From the NCBI GenBank assembly GCA_041906305.1, contig JAYRJL010000009.1:1-64000 (forward strand): 64,000 nt of DNA, written 5' to 3'. Below the pieces are notes generated by a model. It had not been told where the DNA came from and ran no database searches. It saw only the letters and a program-made list of their open reading frames with translations. Shown in pieces: positions 16,737-25,156 of this stretch; position 1 is the stretch's first letter, and each line of letters opens with the position of its first letter. The position numbers and the translations under genes were made by a program. The stretch comes from SHVZ01 sp041906305 (GTDB lineage Bacteria > Pseudomonadota > Alphaproteobacteria > SHVZ01).

Positions 16737-17383
16737 CGTCGGTCTCCACGGGAGGGCAGCAGCGACAGCTCGATGGCGGTCGCGGCCGTCCCGGCGACGA
16801 CGACCGGATCGGCCGGATAGCCGCCCTCGCGCAACGCGCGCGCGACCGCGGCTGCGCGCGCCAGCGCCAGCTCCCAGCTCGTACCCGGCCCGACTCGCCC
16901 CCTGACCTCGAGGCGGTTCGGAACGTTCGCCAGCAGGTCGCCGATCGCCGACAGCATCGGACGCGCGGCCGGGAGAGGCGTCGCCGCGTCATTGGCGAAT
17001 GCGACGTCGGTCGGCGGCATCAGCACCAGGCGGTCGGGCCGGCGCTGCAATTCGAGGCCGGTGAGTGCTGGCAAGCGTTCGACCCGGCCTTCGACGAGCG
17101 ATGTCAGGTAGTCGAGGTTGAGCGCGACATCGGCCGCCAGCGTCGGCGCCTCCATCGGCGGCGGTGCCGGAGGCGCCAAAGGTCGCGTTCCCTGGACGGG
17201 AAGCTGCTTCGCGAGGCTGCCGGCGATCTCGCGGAAGCGTTGGGTGTCCGGCGTCCCCATCGAAAACAGCAGGATGAAGAAACAGAGCAGCAGCGAGAAC
17301 GTGTCGATCAGGCTCACCACCCAGATCGGCTTCTCCTTCGCCGGCGGCGGCGGCGCCGGCCAGGCCACGCGTCCGCCCGTCAT
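16733..17383 (-). CDS. MotB-like protein with ion-path Asp
   Basis: A 216-residue inner-membrane protein. The N-terminal segment PIWVVSLIDTFSLLLCFFIL is a MotB/ExbD-type single helix with Asp27 at the position of the proton-carrying residue of MotB. A periplasmic region follows whose last 100 residues resemble an OmpA-like fold (NVPNRLEVRGRVGPGTSWEL, ARAAAVARALREGGY) but shortened. It overlaps both neighbours by 4 bp (ATGA and GTGA). No motA lies beside it, so the partner is elsewhere or differs from MotA. Confidence 0.75.
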   Translation of the reverse strand: MTGGRVAWPAPPPPAKEKPIWVVSLIDTFSLLLCFFILLFSMGTPDTQRFREIAGSLAKQLPVQGTRPLAPPAPPPMEAPTLAADVALNLDYLTSLVEGRVERLPALTGLELQRRPDRLVLMPPTDVAFANDAATPLPAARPMLSAIGDLLANVPNRLEVRGRVGPGTSWELALARAAAVARALREGGYPADPVVVAGTAATAIELSLLPSRGDRR

Positions 17384-18012
17384 GACGAGGTCCTCGGCGG
17401 CTTCACGCCGAAGAAGAACCTGGCGGCCCGCGCCTGCGTGCGCTCGAGCCCGACGGTAATCGCGTCCGCCGGCGCGCCGGCATCGATCAGGGCATGCGCG
17501 ATCCTCGTCGCCCGCTCGGCGGAAAGCGTGTCGCCGTCCGGCACCAGCACCGTGACGACGAGCCGCGTACCCTCCGGAGGCGCCGCCAGGAAGGTCGCGG
17601 TGCGGCGGAGAAAGGCCTGTCCGGCACGGGAGAGCGACGCGCCCTCGAACAGCGCCTCGATCGGCGTCTCGGCAGCGATCTGGCCGGTCGAGGGGTCCCG
17701 CCGTGGCGGCTGCACAGGAAGGTCGGCTTCGACCAGCCGTCCGACTCGGTCGGGCAGCGCGCGCTCGGCTTCGACGAAAAGATTGGTCGCCTCGCCGCTC
17801 GGGGAGCCGAGAGGGAGATCGGAAGGAAAGCTCGCGCGGACCGAGGCGATCGCCTTCACCGCACGGCCGGCCTCGGGCTGCGAGACCGAGGCGAGAACGA
17901 TGAAAAAGGCAAGCAGGACCAGGTACAGGCTCAAGAACGCCTGCACTGGTAAGAAGGCCTCGGCTCCCCCCGTCGTCTCCGGGCCGTCGACCCCCGACCT
18001 TGGCTGTCCCAT
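17380..18012 (-). CDS. MotB-like protein lacking the ion-path Asp
   Basis: A 210-residue protein built like its downstream neighbour: a cytoplasmic start, one membrane helix (AFLSLYLVLLAFFIVLASVS) and a periplasmic OmpA-like end (LVVTVLVPDGDTLSAERATR, then IAHALIDAGAPADAITVGLE). No acidic residue lies inside the membrane helix, so it should not carry ions by itself. Tandem position and 4-bp overlap suggest a heteromeric pair with the Asp-containing protein. It starts 25 bp after cheZ. Confidence 0.7.
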   Translation of the reverse strand: MGQPRSGVDGPETTGGAEAFLPVQAFLSLYLVLLAFFIVLASVSQPEAGRAVKAIASVRASFPSDLPLGSPSGEATNLFVEAERALPDRVGRLVEADLPVQPPRRDPSTGQIAAETPIEALFEGASLSRAGQAFLRRTATFLAAPPEGTRLVVTVLVPDGDTLSAERATRIAHALIDAGAPADAITVGLERTQARAARFFFGVKPPRTSS

Positions 18013-18037
18013 CCGCCTCCGGCCGCCAGATCCCCGC

Positions 18038-18718
18038 CTAGCTTCGGCTTGCGAGAATCGCGTCGATATCCGCCTGCTGACTGGCTTTATCAGGCATCTG
18101 CGGGCCGTTCAACAGGTGCGCATCGGGACGCGCAGGCTTGAGGTTCCGGGGACGCCACTCCGGCGCAGGCGGCAGCTTCGCCAACGGCCCCTGGCCTAGC
18201 TCTTCGCCGAAGGCCTGGAGGATTCCGTCGATCCTTTCCTCGATCGACCGGAGCGTGGTCACGACCTTCGTGATCCGCTGCCCGGTGATGTCCTGGAAGC
18301 TGCAGGCCTCGTAGATTCGCGTGACCGATTCGCCGATCGCGATGCCGGCGGGCCCGCCGACCAGGGCCGCCGCCTGCTCAAGCTTCTCGGCCTCGTCCAG
18401 GATCACCTGGGTCGCCGTCTCGGTCGCCTCGGTCACCGCGTCCAGCTCGTCGGTGACGAGCGGGATCTGCTCATCGTTGATCTGGTCGGGCCGCAGCGCC
18501 GCGATCTCCGACTTCGCCTTCTGGATGAAGCGGAAAAGCGACTCGATCTCCCCGAACATCTTGAGGTCGAAGGTCGAGCCGTTGCCGGTGGCATAGAGCG
18601 CGCGGACAACGCCTTCGACGATGTAGGCGACCTCGCTCGCGGCGACCGGCTCGTCCTGCCGTCGGCGAAGGTCGGCGAGCCGATCGCTCAGATCGGCGTC
18701 GATGCCCGGAACCGGCAT
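18038..18718 (-). CDS. cheZ: Chemotaxis protein phosphatase CheZ
   Basis: A 226-residue CheZ that dephosphorylates CheY-P. The catalytic motif CSFQDITGQRITKV places Asp143 and Gln147 at the same numbers as in the E. coli enzyme. Long helices flank it, and the C-terminal end (QQADIDAILASRS) looks like the CheY-binding tail after a flexible linker. It lies 24 bp after cheY on the same strand. Confidence 0.94.
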   Translation of the reverse strand: MPVPGIDADLSDRLADLRRRQDEPVAASEVAYIVEGVVRALYATGNGSTFDLKMFGEIESLFRFIQKAKSEIAALRPDQINDEQIPLVTDELDAVTEATETATQVILDEAEKLEQAAALVGGPAGIAIGESVTRIYEACSFQDITGQRITKVVTTLRSIEERIDGILQAFGEELGQGPLAKLPPAPEWRPRNLKPARPDAHLLNGPQMPDKASQQADIDAILASRS

Positions 18719-18742
18719 GGGGTGGCCTCCTCGGCGCCTGCC

Positions 18743-19129
18743 TCAGAACTTGCCAAGGACGCTTTCGATCTTGGTCTTGAGCGTGTCGGCGTTGAAAGGC
18801 TTCACGATGTAGTTGTTGACCCCCGCCTCCTTGGCGGCGATCACGTTCTCGGTCTTGCTCTCGGCGGTCACCATGATGAAGGGCGTCTCCTTCAGCTTGG
18901 TGTCGGTGCGCACTTCCTTGAGAAGCTGCAGGCCGGTCATCGGCTCCATGTTCCAGTCGGAGATCACCAGGCCGAACTTCTTGGTGCGCAGCTTCTGCAG
19001 CGCCGAGCCGCCGTCGGTGGCTTCGTCGATGTTGCTGAAGCCGAGCTGCTTCAGCAGGTTTCCGACGATGCGCAGCATCGTCTTGTAGTCATCGACGATC
19101 AGGACGGGCATGTTCTTGTCGACGGTCAT
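18743..19129 (-). CDS. cheY: Chemotaxis response regulator CheY
   Basis: A 128-residue single receiver domain. Asp13 and Asp14 (VLIVDDYKTM) bind Mg, Asp58 (VISDWNMEP) is the phosphorylation site, and Thr88 and Lys110 complete the switch. The sequence FSNIDEATDGGSALQKL and FIMVTAESKTENVIAAKEAG is typical of motor-binding CheY. The ATG at 19129 has GGAGG 9 nt upstream; the open frame continues to 19225 but without a better start. No kinase or receptor genes are nearby. Confidence 0.96.
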   Translation of the reverse strand: MTVDKNMPVLIVDDYKTMLRIVGNLLKQLGFSNIDEATDGGSALQKLRTKKFGLVISDWNMEPMTGLQLLKEVRTDTKLKETPFIMVTAESKTENVIAAKEAGVNNYIVKPFNADTLKTKIESVLGKF

Positions 19130-19233
19130 CTCGCAAATCCTCCGGCTGGCGCATCGTGTTGGGGAGCACGACGGCGACCGGCCGCGTGCGAACAGCCACG
19201 ACCCTAGCGATGAGGATTTAAGCAAGAGTAAAT

Positions 19234-19260
19234 GCGCCTGGGCTATTTCGCCGCAGGCGC
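19234..19260 (-). terminator. Weak terminator-like hairpin between motE and cheY
   Basis: GCGCCTG (19234-19240) pairs with CAGGCGC (19254-19260) around a 13-base loop, 18 bp beyond the motE stop. Read leftward it is followed by ATTTACTCTTGC, not a clean U run. It may end the fliL-fliM-motE transcript or only weaken it. Confidence 0.35.
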
Positions 19261-19278
19261 GACACCATTACCAAATCG

Positions 19279-20082
19279 TTAGTTCGGATTCTCGAGCTGC
19301 TTGCGCTCGGCGAGCTGGGTCGTCACTTCCTTGGCGCGCGCAGGGCTCATGCTGGCGAGGATCGGCGCGGTCTTCGCTTCCTTCATGCGCTGGAAGACCT
19401 GCAGCAGAACCTTGAGCTCGAGCTCGTCGAAGATGCGCGCGGCGTCCTTCGGCTTCATCGTCTCGTAGATCTTCACGAGGCTCTTGAGCTCGGTCTCTTC
19501 CTGCTCGTTGTACTTCTTGATCAGGCTTTCGATCTCGCCCTTGATCTTGGACAGCTCGCCGATCTTCTCCTCGAGCCGCTTCTCGGCCGCCTGGAAAAGC
19601 ACCTCGCGCTTGAGCACCGCCTCCTCGCGAAGGTCGATCTCCTTCCGGCGGGCGGCCAGGTTCTGGAGGATCTCGATCTCCGACTGGCTGAACATGATCG
19701 GGTCGAGCGGCTTGTTGTCCTGCTTGGCGGTGGGCTGCGGCGGCTGCGCGTTGACTGGAGCCGGGGCCGCGGGCTGGGCGGTCGCCGGCGCGGCGGGCTG
19801 CGCCGGCGGCTGGCCGGACTGGGTGATCGGCCGCGACGGCGCCGTCTGCTGGCCCTGCACAGGCGTCGTCGGCTGCGCGGCCGGAGCCGGCGCCGGCTGC
19901 TGCTGGGCGCGCTGGGCCTGCCCTTGCGGCTGCTGGGCCGGCGTCGTCTGCGCCTGGATCTCGCTGACTGCGAGGCTGGCGGTCTTTCGATGCTGATACC
20001 CGTTCCAGACGTCGCCGATCTTCACGCTGAGGAGCAGCGCGGCGACGAACATCACCAGGGGAAGAAGACGGACGGGCAGCAT
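19279..20082 (-). CDS. motE: Flagellar motor protein MotE (MgtE_N-domain protein)
   Basis: A 267-residue protein with one N-terminal membrane anchor (LLPLVMFVAALLLSVKIGDV). A Gln/Pro/Ala-rich linker (about residues 45-125) and a charged coiled coil (REEAVLKREVLFQAAEKRLE) follow. The C-terminal MgtE_N-like domain contains YETMKPKDAARIFDELELK, then VFQRMKEAKTAPILASMSPA. MotE in rhizobia is a periplasmic partner needed for the motor. It follows the DUF6468 gene by 9 bp. Confidence 0.85.
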   Translation of the reverse strand: MLPVRLLPLVMFVAALLLSVKIGDVWNGYQHRKTASLAVSEIQAQTTPAQQPQGQAQRAQQQPAPAPAAQPTTPVQGQQTAPSRPITQSGQPPAQPAAPATAQPAAPAPVNAQPPQPTAKQDNKPLDPIMFSQSEIEILQNLAARRKEIDLREEAVLKREVLFQAAEKRLEEKIGELSKIKGEIESLIKKYNEQEETELKSLVKIYETMKPKDAARIFDELELKVLLQVFQRMKEAKTAPILASMSPARAKEVTTQLAERKQLENPN

Positions 20083-20091
20083 GCCGGTTTC

Positions 20092-20637
20092 CTATCGCAG
20101 CTCGCGCAGGGCCTTCAAGAGGTCCTGCTCGGCCTTCGACCGCCCGCCGGCATCTCCTTCCGCTTCGTCATCGTCCACGGCTGCCACGGGCGCCGGGGCC
20201 GGCCGCGGAGGCGCCGGATTGTTGGCCGCCGGCCGCGGCGCGGGAGCGGCCGGGACGGGTTGCGGGCGCGGAGCGGGCTGCGGCTTCGGCGAAGCGGCAT
20301 AGGCCGCGACCTCCGGCCGGGCGCTGCTGCCGCCGGACGCGATGCGCTCTGCGGCGCCGTCGGCGCGGCTGGTGAGGAACGTGAGCTCGTCCCGCAACGC
20401 CTGACCGCGCTCGACCTGGACGGAAAGGGCCTTCGCCGTCTGGTCGGCCGCGAGCCTGAGCGCCTGGATCGATCCTTCGGTCCGACGCGTCGCCTCGTTG
20501 AACTCGGCGATCATCGCCTCGAACTCGGACTTGTTGGCCCGGAGGTTGCGGAGCTTGCGGTTGAGTACGGCGGCATAGCCGATCGTCGCGACCAGCAGCG
20601 CCGCGACCACCACGTCCAAGATCAGGGACAGCTCCAT
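20092..20637 (-). CDS. DUF6468 flagellar-operon protein
   Basis: A 181-residue protein with an N-terminal membrane helix (LILDVVVAALLVATIGYAAV) and then a conserved helical segment (LNRKLRNLRANKSEFEAMIA, EFNEATRRTEGSIQALRLAA) that defines the DUF6468 domain. The C-terminal half is a low-complexity Pro/Ala linker with an acidic end. The function is unknown. Its steady position between fliM and motE in this phylum points to the motor or switch complex. Confidence 0.8.
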   Translation of the reverse strand: MELSLILDVVVAALLVATIGYAAVLNRKLRNLRANKSEFEAMIAEFNEATRRTEGSIQALRLAADQTAKALSVQVERGQALRDELTFLTSRADGAAERIASGGSSARPEVAAYAASPKPQPAPRPQPVPAAPAPRPAANNPAPPRPAPAPVAAVDDDEAEGDAGGRSKAEQDLLKALRELR

Positions 20638-20665
20638 GGCCCCTCCCCTCTGCCCGCCGACGTCT

Positions 20666-21733
20666 TCAGCCGCCGCCGCCCGAGGTCAGGCGGCGAACCT
20701 TCTTGTCGATGCGGATGGCGATGCCGTTGCCTTTGCGACCCATGTTGCCCCGGAAGAGCGGAATCTTGCCGCAGCGCATCTCGATCGAGGACCGCGGCGT
20801 CGAGTTCAGCACGATCCGGCTGCCGACCTTCCAGTTGATCACGTCGTTGAGCGGCATGACGAACTCGTCCAGCACCGCCGTCAGGTCGATGTCCGTGTGC
20901 CAGAGCTCGCTCGCCAGATGCCCTTCCCAGATCGAGTCACGGCCGAACTTCTCGCCCATGAACATCTGCAGCAGCAGCTCGCGCACCGGCTCCAGCGTCG
21001 CGTAGGGCAGAAGCAGCTCGAGACGACCGCCGCGGTCTTCCATGTCGATGCGAAGCCGGGCCAGGATCGCCGCGTTGGCAGGTCGCGCGATCGAGGCGAA
21101 GCGCGGATTGGTCTCCAGGCGGTCGAAGCGGAAGGTGACGGGCGAGAGCGGATCGAAGGCGGCCGAAAGGTCGTTCAGCACCACCGTGACCATGCGCTCG
21201 ACCAGATTGCGCTCGATCGTCGTGTAGGGGCGGCCTTCGATACGCATCGCCGCCGTGCCGCGGCGACCGCCGAGAAGCACGTCGACGACCGAGTAGATCA
21301 TCGCCGAGTCGACGACGAGCAGGCCCAGGTTGTCCCACTCCTCCGCCTTGAAGACGGTGAGCATCGCGGGCAGCGGGATCGAGTTGAGATAGTCGCCGAA
21401 GCGGATCGAGGTGATGTTGTCGAGGCTCACCTCGACGTTGTCCGAGGTGAAGTTGCGGAGGCTGGTCGACATCGTGCGGACGAGGCGGTCGAAGACGACC
21501 TCCAGCATCGGCAGCTTTTCGTACGAGACCAGCGAGGAGTTGACGATCGCCTGGATGCCGGAGGTCTCGGCCGCGCGATCGGAATCCGCGTCGAAGCCGA
21601 GCAGGCTGTCGATCTCGTCCTGATTGAGGACGCGTGCCTGGTGACCGCCGGCGTCGGCGCCGGCGCCGCCACCGCCCTGCTCCATCGCCGCCCATTCGGC
21701 GGCCAGCTTGTCTTCGTCCGTCGTGTCGCTCAT
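20666..21733 (-). CDS. fliM: Flagellar motor switch protein FliM
   Basis: A 355-residue C-ring protein. The N-terminal CheY-P-binding motif is visible as VLNQDEIDSLLGFDADSD, though it lies about 35 residues in, after an extra Gly-rich start. The middle domain has MLEVVFDRLVRTMSTSLRNF and DNITSIRFGDYLNSIPLP, and the C-terminal SpoA domain contains WKVGSRIVLNSTPRSSIEMR and GRKGNGIAIRIDKK. It follows fliL by 7 bp. Confidence 0.97.
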   Translation of the reverse strand: MSDTTDEDKLAAEWAAMEQGGGGAGADAGGHQARVLNQDEIDSLLGFDADSDRAAETSGIQAIVNSSLVSYEKLPMLEVVFDRLVRTMSTSLRNFTSDNVEVSLDNITSIRFGDYLNSIPLPAMLTVFKAEEWDNLGLLVVDSAMIYSVVDVLLGGRRGTAAMRIEGRPYTTIERNLVERMVTVVLNDLSAAFDPLSPVTFRFDRLETNPRFASIARPANAAILARLRIDMEDRGGRLELLLPYATLEPVRELLLQMFMGEKFGRDSIWEGHLASELWHTDIDLTAVLDEFVMPLNDVINWKVGSRIVLNSTPRSSIEMRCGKIPLFRGNMGRKGNGIAIRIDKKVRRLTSGGGG

Positions 21734-21740
21734 GGCTCGC

Positions 21741-22274
21741 CTACTGAACCAGCATTTCCTTGAACAGCACGTCCTTCACCCGCGCCGGTCGCGCGGCAAG
21801 GTTCACGCGCCGCAGGAGCTCCTCGCGCAAACGATAGAGGCCAGCCGAGCCCTGCAGGTCGTCGATCCGGAGCTCGCGCAGGTAGATCTGAAAATTGTCG
21901 ATGATGCGCGGCATGTTCTGGGTCACGAGCTCGATGTCGCCCGGATTCTCGAGTTCGAGGCTGACGCTGATCTTGAGAAAGTTGGTCCGACGCTGAGCGC
22001 CGGTGCCGGTGTTCAGGTTGACGATGAGGTCGGGCATGTCGAAGAAGACGGTCTGCTTCGGCGCCGGCTTCGCCTGGACCGGCGCTTCCTCTGCCGCCGC
22101 GGCCTCCTTGGGAGGCTCCTTCTTCGAAAGAATGCCCGAGAAGAAAACGCCGGCGATGGCGCCGATCACGATCAGCACCGGCAGGATGATGAAGAGGACG
22201 AGCTTCTTTCCGGCAAACCGTTTTACTTCCGGTTGGCCTTCGCCGCCTTCTTCGTCCATCGCCTCGGCCGACAT
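21741..22274 (-). CDS. fliL: Flagellar basal body-associated protein FliL
   Basis: A 177-residue stator-associated protein. It has a short cytoplasmic start, one membrane helix (LVLFIILPVLIVIGAIAGVF), an Ala/Glu/Lys-rich stretch, and the periplasmic FliL domain (PDLIVNLNTGTGAQRRTNFL, LKISVSLELENPGDIELVTQ). The end GLYRLREELLRRVN and VKDVLFKEMLVQ is typical. It is the first gene of the fliL-fliM-DUF6468-motE operon, with a sigma-54-like promoter upstream. Confidence 0.95.
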   Translation of the reverse strand: MSAEAMDEEGGEGQPEVKRFAGKKLVLFIILPVLIVIGAIAGVFFSGILSKKEPPKEAAAAEEAPVQAKPAPKQTVFFDMPDLIVNLNTGTGAQRRTNFLKISVSLELENPGDIELVTQNMPRIIDNFQIYLRELRIDDLQGSAGLYRLREELLRRVNLAARPARVKDVLFKEMLVQ

Positions 22275-22325
22275 ACCGCTCTCTCCGTCAGACGGGAGGG
22301 TCGATCCCCTCGGGAATAGATATAT

Positions 22326-22340
22326 GCAGCTTCGGTGCCG
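22326..22340 (-). promoter_or_regulatory. Sigma-54-like promoter for fliL-fliM
   Basis: On the minus strand CGGCACCGAAGCTGC has GG and GC at the exact -24/-12 spacing; mismatches are the leading T, the G after CAC, and one T before GC. The start should fall near 22314, about 40 nt before the fliL ATG. A GGCA-N5-TGCC palindrome lies 138 bp upstream. Confidence 0.6.
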
Positions 22341-22471
22341 ATGCCGAGGCTGGTCGCTCCGAGTTCTTCAACTGTTCCCAGATTAGCGAATATTGGGGGA
22401 TAAAGTAAGGGGCCAGGCACATCTTGTGGGTACCCGCGCACCGCCCCGAAAACCCGGGAGCGGCCCTGGCG

Positions 22472-22484
22472 GGCAAGTCCTGCC
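22472..22484. promoter_or_regulatory. GGCA-N5-TGCC palindrome, candidate flagellar enhancer site
   Basis: GGCAAGTCCTGCC, followed by GGG. It differs by one base from the core of the site before flgF (53766-53778). It lies about 138 bp upstream of the fliL -24 element, in the gap between fliL and the first gene of the carbohydrate island. The paired inverted halves fit a dimeric NtrC-type activator such as FlbD. Confidence 0.5.
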
Positions 22485-22496
22485 GGGAGGGCCGGG

Positions 22497-23507
22497 TCAG
22501 CGCCCCGGCGTACCCGGCGAAAGCGCCTTGAACCAGGTTTCGGTGGCGGTGGCGATCGTCTCGGGCGTCCAGAGCGGCGCCTCCCGCCAGTACTCGATGT
22601 CGGCGACGACCCGGCCGACCCCCTCCTCGAACGAGACCTTCGGCGACCATCCGAGGTCGCGGGCGATCTTGGAGGTGTCCGCCCAGGTCGCGTCGGGCTC
22701 CCCCGGCCGCTTCGGAATGTGGACCTTGTCGCCCCCCAGGAGCTCGACCAGGCGATTGATCGACTGCGGCTGGCCGGCGCCGACGTTCCAGGCCTCCCCG
22801 TTCCGCTCGGTCTCGGCCGCAGCGAGGAACCCGGCCGCGACGTCGGTCGCATAGATGAAATCGCGCCGCTGGGTTCCGTCGCCGACCACGGTGAACGACT
22901 TGCCGGCGAGCTTCTGGCGAAGGAACACGCCGAAGACCGCGCCGTAGGCGCCTGAGGTCCGTGAGCGAGTGCCGTAGGCGTTGAATATTCGGATCGAGTT
23001 GACCGGAAGCCGGTAGACCTGCCCCCAATGGAACACCGCCTGCTCGCCCTGGTACTTCGAGAGCGCGTAGGGGTATTGCGGACGGATCGGATGATCCTCG
23101 CGCGTCGGCGTGTCGGCGAGGCCGTAGCATGACGAGGATGCCGCATAGACGAGCTTGCGCACCCCGGCATGGCGCGCGGCTTCCAGCACCGCGACCGTGC
23201 CCTGCACGTTGGCCGACATGTACTCGGACGGGCGTTCGATCGACGGGACGATGTCGCCGATGCCGGCAAAGTGGAAGACGAGGCTGGCCCCGGCGAACAG
23301 CGCGTCGTCCGTTCTGAGCGCGCGGATGTCGCGCCGGTCGAGCGTCACGTCGGCGTTGCCGGCGTGGTGTTTCAGGTTGGCCTCGCGGCCGCCCACCAGG
23401 CTGTCGATGACGCGCACCGCGTAGCCTCGCGAGACCAGCAGATCGGTCATGTGGCTGCCGATGAATCCGGCACCGCCGGTGACGATCGCGATCGGTTTTG
23501 CAGGCAT
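22497..23507 (-). CDS. NAD-dependent epimerase/dehydratase (extended SDR, UDP-hexose 4-epimerase type)
   Basis: A 336-residue extended SDR. The nucleotide loop is TGGAGFIGSHMTDLL, and the catalytic set is Ser in ASSSCYG with Tyr/Lys in YPYALSKYQ. RIFNAYGTRSRTSGAYG and GDGTQRRDFIYATDVAAG match the 4-epimerase group (WbpP/Gne/GalE-like). The substrate is probably a UDP-N-acetylhexosamine or UDP-hexose, unproven. It is the last gene of the minus operon at the left edge of the carbohydrate island, 60 bp after the HAD gene. Confidence 0.85.
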   Translation of the reverse strand: MPAKPIAIVTGGAGFIGSHMTDLLVSRGYAVRVIDSLVGGREANLKHHAGNADVTLDRRDIRALRTDDALFAGASLVFHFAGIGDIVPSIERPSEYMSANVQGTVAVLEAARHAGVRKLVYAASSSCYGLADTPTREDHPIRPQYPYALSKYQGEQAVFHWGQVYRLPVNSIRIFNAYGTRSRTSGAYGAVFGVFLRQKLAGKSFTVVGDGTQRRDFIYATDVAAGFLAAAETERNGEAWNVGAGQPQSINRLVELLGGDKVHIPKRPGEPDATWADTSKIARDLGWSPKVSFEEGVGRVVADIEYWREAPLWTPETIATATETWFKALSPGTPGR

Positions 23508-23567
23508 CAGACGCGTCCTTTCGATGCCGGCAAAGTAGTCCGTCGCGGAAACGCCGGCAAATCGGCG

Positions 23568-24161
23568 TTACCGGCCGAAAACGGCCCGGGCGAGATCGGT
23601 CCATCCGCCGGCGGCCAGCATTCCCGGCGGGCAGGCAGTACCGGGCCGGGTCAGCCAGAGGCGTTCGACCGTCCGCGGGAAGGTGCCGTCGTCGAGAACT
23701 TCGAGAAGGTCGTCGACGAAGTGGGAGAGCCCGAGGGACGCGATCCTCCCGAGCTTGGTCGCCCGCTCGTCCTCGAAGAAGATCCGATCGGCGGGGATGC
23801 CGGGGCAATGACGCGCGAGCCAGCGGCTCGCCGCCTTCCTCAAGTCCGTTCCGCCCGGGTCCTGCGCGGCGAAGCGGCCCTTGTGGCTGACCACGGCAAG
23901 CTCCACGCCGGTCTCGGCGCAAAGCCGCAGGAACTCGGCCGCCCCTTCCATCATCGGCGCTCTCTCGAGGCCCGGCCCGTACACACGCGCCTGCACCTTC
24001 TGCCACTCGATCTCGCCCGCAGGACCGCGCGCGCGCAGGCGGTCGCGGATCCCGGTCTTGTCGAGGGCGGTCGCGTCGAGGCCGAAGGCGGAAGCCTCGG
24101 CACGGAAGACGTCGGTGTAGTCGACCAGCGTGTTGTCGAAGTCGAGGCCGATCGACCTCAC
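23568..24161 (-). CDS. HAD-superfamily hydrolase
   Basis: A 197-residue HAD phosphatase. Motif I is GLDFDNTLVDY (nucleophile Asp and acid Asp), motif II is the Ser in VVSHKGRF, and motif IV is LSHFVDDLLEV. The cap is a small helical C1-type insertion. Within this operon it could remove the 7-phosphate of a heptose bisphosphate, the job GmhB does in the ADP-heptose route, but the sequence is not GmhB. It overlaps the preceding SDR gene by 4 bp. Confidence 0.8.
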   Translation of the reverse strand: MRSIGLDFDNTLVDYTDVFRAEASAFGLDATALDKTGIRDRLRARGPAGEIEWQKVQARVYGPGLERAPMMEGAAEFLRLCAETGVELAVVSHKGRFAAQDPGGTDLRKAASRWLARHCPGIPADRIFFEDERATKLGRIASLGLSHFVDDLLEVLDDGTFPRTVERLWLTRPGTACPPGMLAAGGWTDLARAVFGR

Positions 24162-25156
24162 CTGAGATGGACCGACTTCATCAGCTTGATGTTGACGTAG
24201 CGCGGATCGCTCGACCAGTTCGGGACCCGACCGTCGCGGAAGGCGCGGACCAGGTCTTCGGCCGCGTTGGTGATCGTATGCTTTGCGACGAATCCGAGTT
24301 CGCGACGGACCTTGTCCGACGAGATGTGATAGGAGCGGAGGTCGTCGGTCGGCGTGACCACGATCTCGGTCCCCTTGCCGACCACGTCGCGCACCATCTC
24401 GGCGATATGCATCACCGTGTGGTTCTCGAAGCCGACATTGTAGGTCCTGCCGTCGATCTTCTCGTGCGGCTGGCGCAGGCTTTCGACATAGAACTCGACC
24501 ATGTCCTCGATGTGGAGGTTCGGGCGCTTCTGCGTGCCGCCGAAGACGGTGATCTTCCTATTGTTGTAGCCATGGCTGGTCAGGATGTTGACCGTAAGGT
24601 CGAGCCGCAGCCGAGGCCCGTAGCCGCAGACCGTCGCCGGGCGCACGGTCAGCGTGGTGAAGCCGGGAGCCCGCTCCTCGTTCAGCACGTCCTCGCAGAG
24701 CGCCTTGAACTTGGCGTAGTCCGTCATCGGCTCGAGACTCTCGTCCTCGGTGACGTTCGGGATGTCCTTGAGCCCGTACACCGAGGACGACGACGCGTAG
24801 ACGAAGCGCTCGACGCCGGCAGCCTTGGATGCCTTCACTAGCGGGCGGAAGCAGTCGAAGTTGATCGACTTGCCGAGCTCGGGATCGAGGTCGAAGGACG
24901 GATCGTTCGAGATGCAGGCGAGGTGAATGACCGCATCGCAGCCCTTGACCGCCTCGGCGACGAGCTTGGGATCGCGAAGGTCGCCCTGGATCTCGGTGAG
25001 CCGCGGTCCGCGATGCTCGGCGAAGATGTCGCGGCCGTAGAGATAGAGATCGAGGACGCGGACGTTGTGACCCTCTGCCAAAAGGCGCGGGATCAAGACG
25101 CTGCCGACGTAGCCGGCCCCGCCGGTCACCAGCACGGTCCAGCGTCGGTCGCTCAT
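24158..25156 (-). CDS. NAD-dependent epimerase/dehydratase (extended SDR)
   Basis: A 332-residue extended SDR. The loop is VTGGAGYVGSVLI, followed by HLACISNDPSFDLDPE, ASSSSVYG, and YAKFKALCE carrying Tyr/Lys. GGTQKRPNLHIEDMVEFYV is the substrate-side segment. I place the start at the ATG at 25156, which overlaps the isomerase stop as ATGA; an ATG at 25165 is also possible. It is distant from HldD, so C6-epimerisation of a heptose is only one option. Confidence 0.82.
   Translation of the reverse strand: MSDRRWTVLVTGGAGYVGSVLIPRLLAEGHNVRVLDLYLYGRDIFAEHRGPRLTEIQGDLRDPKLVAEAVKGCDAVIHLACISNDPSFDLDPELGKSINFDCFRPLVKASKAAGVERFVYASSSSVYGLKDIPNVTEDESLEPMTDYAKFKALCEDVLNEERAPGFTTLTVRPATVCGYGPRLRLDLTVNILTSHGYNNRKITVFGGTQKRPNLHIEDMVEFYVESLRQPHEKIDGRTYNVGFENHTVMHIAEMVRDVVGKGTEIVVTPTDDLRSYHISSDKVRRELGFVAKHTITNAAEDLVRAFRDGRVPNWSSDPRYVNIKLMKSVHLR

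Noticed and set aside
14077..16992. 971-codon minus-strand frame overlapping the TPR protein
   Set aside because: It is a shifted frame of the Pro/Ala-rich gene, Arg- and Ser-rich without domains, whereas the other frame has a signal peptide and TPRs.
19130..19278. Sigma-54 promoter for cheY (TGGCTGTTCGCACGC on the minus strand)
   Set aside because: The GG/GC spacing fits, but CAC is lost and TTGC is only GC, with five mismatches in all.
23508..23567. Two GCCGGCAAA half-sites upstream of the first SDR as a further enhancer site
   Set aside because: They are direct, not inverted, and no TGCC partner lies at five bases; no -24/-12 element follows.
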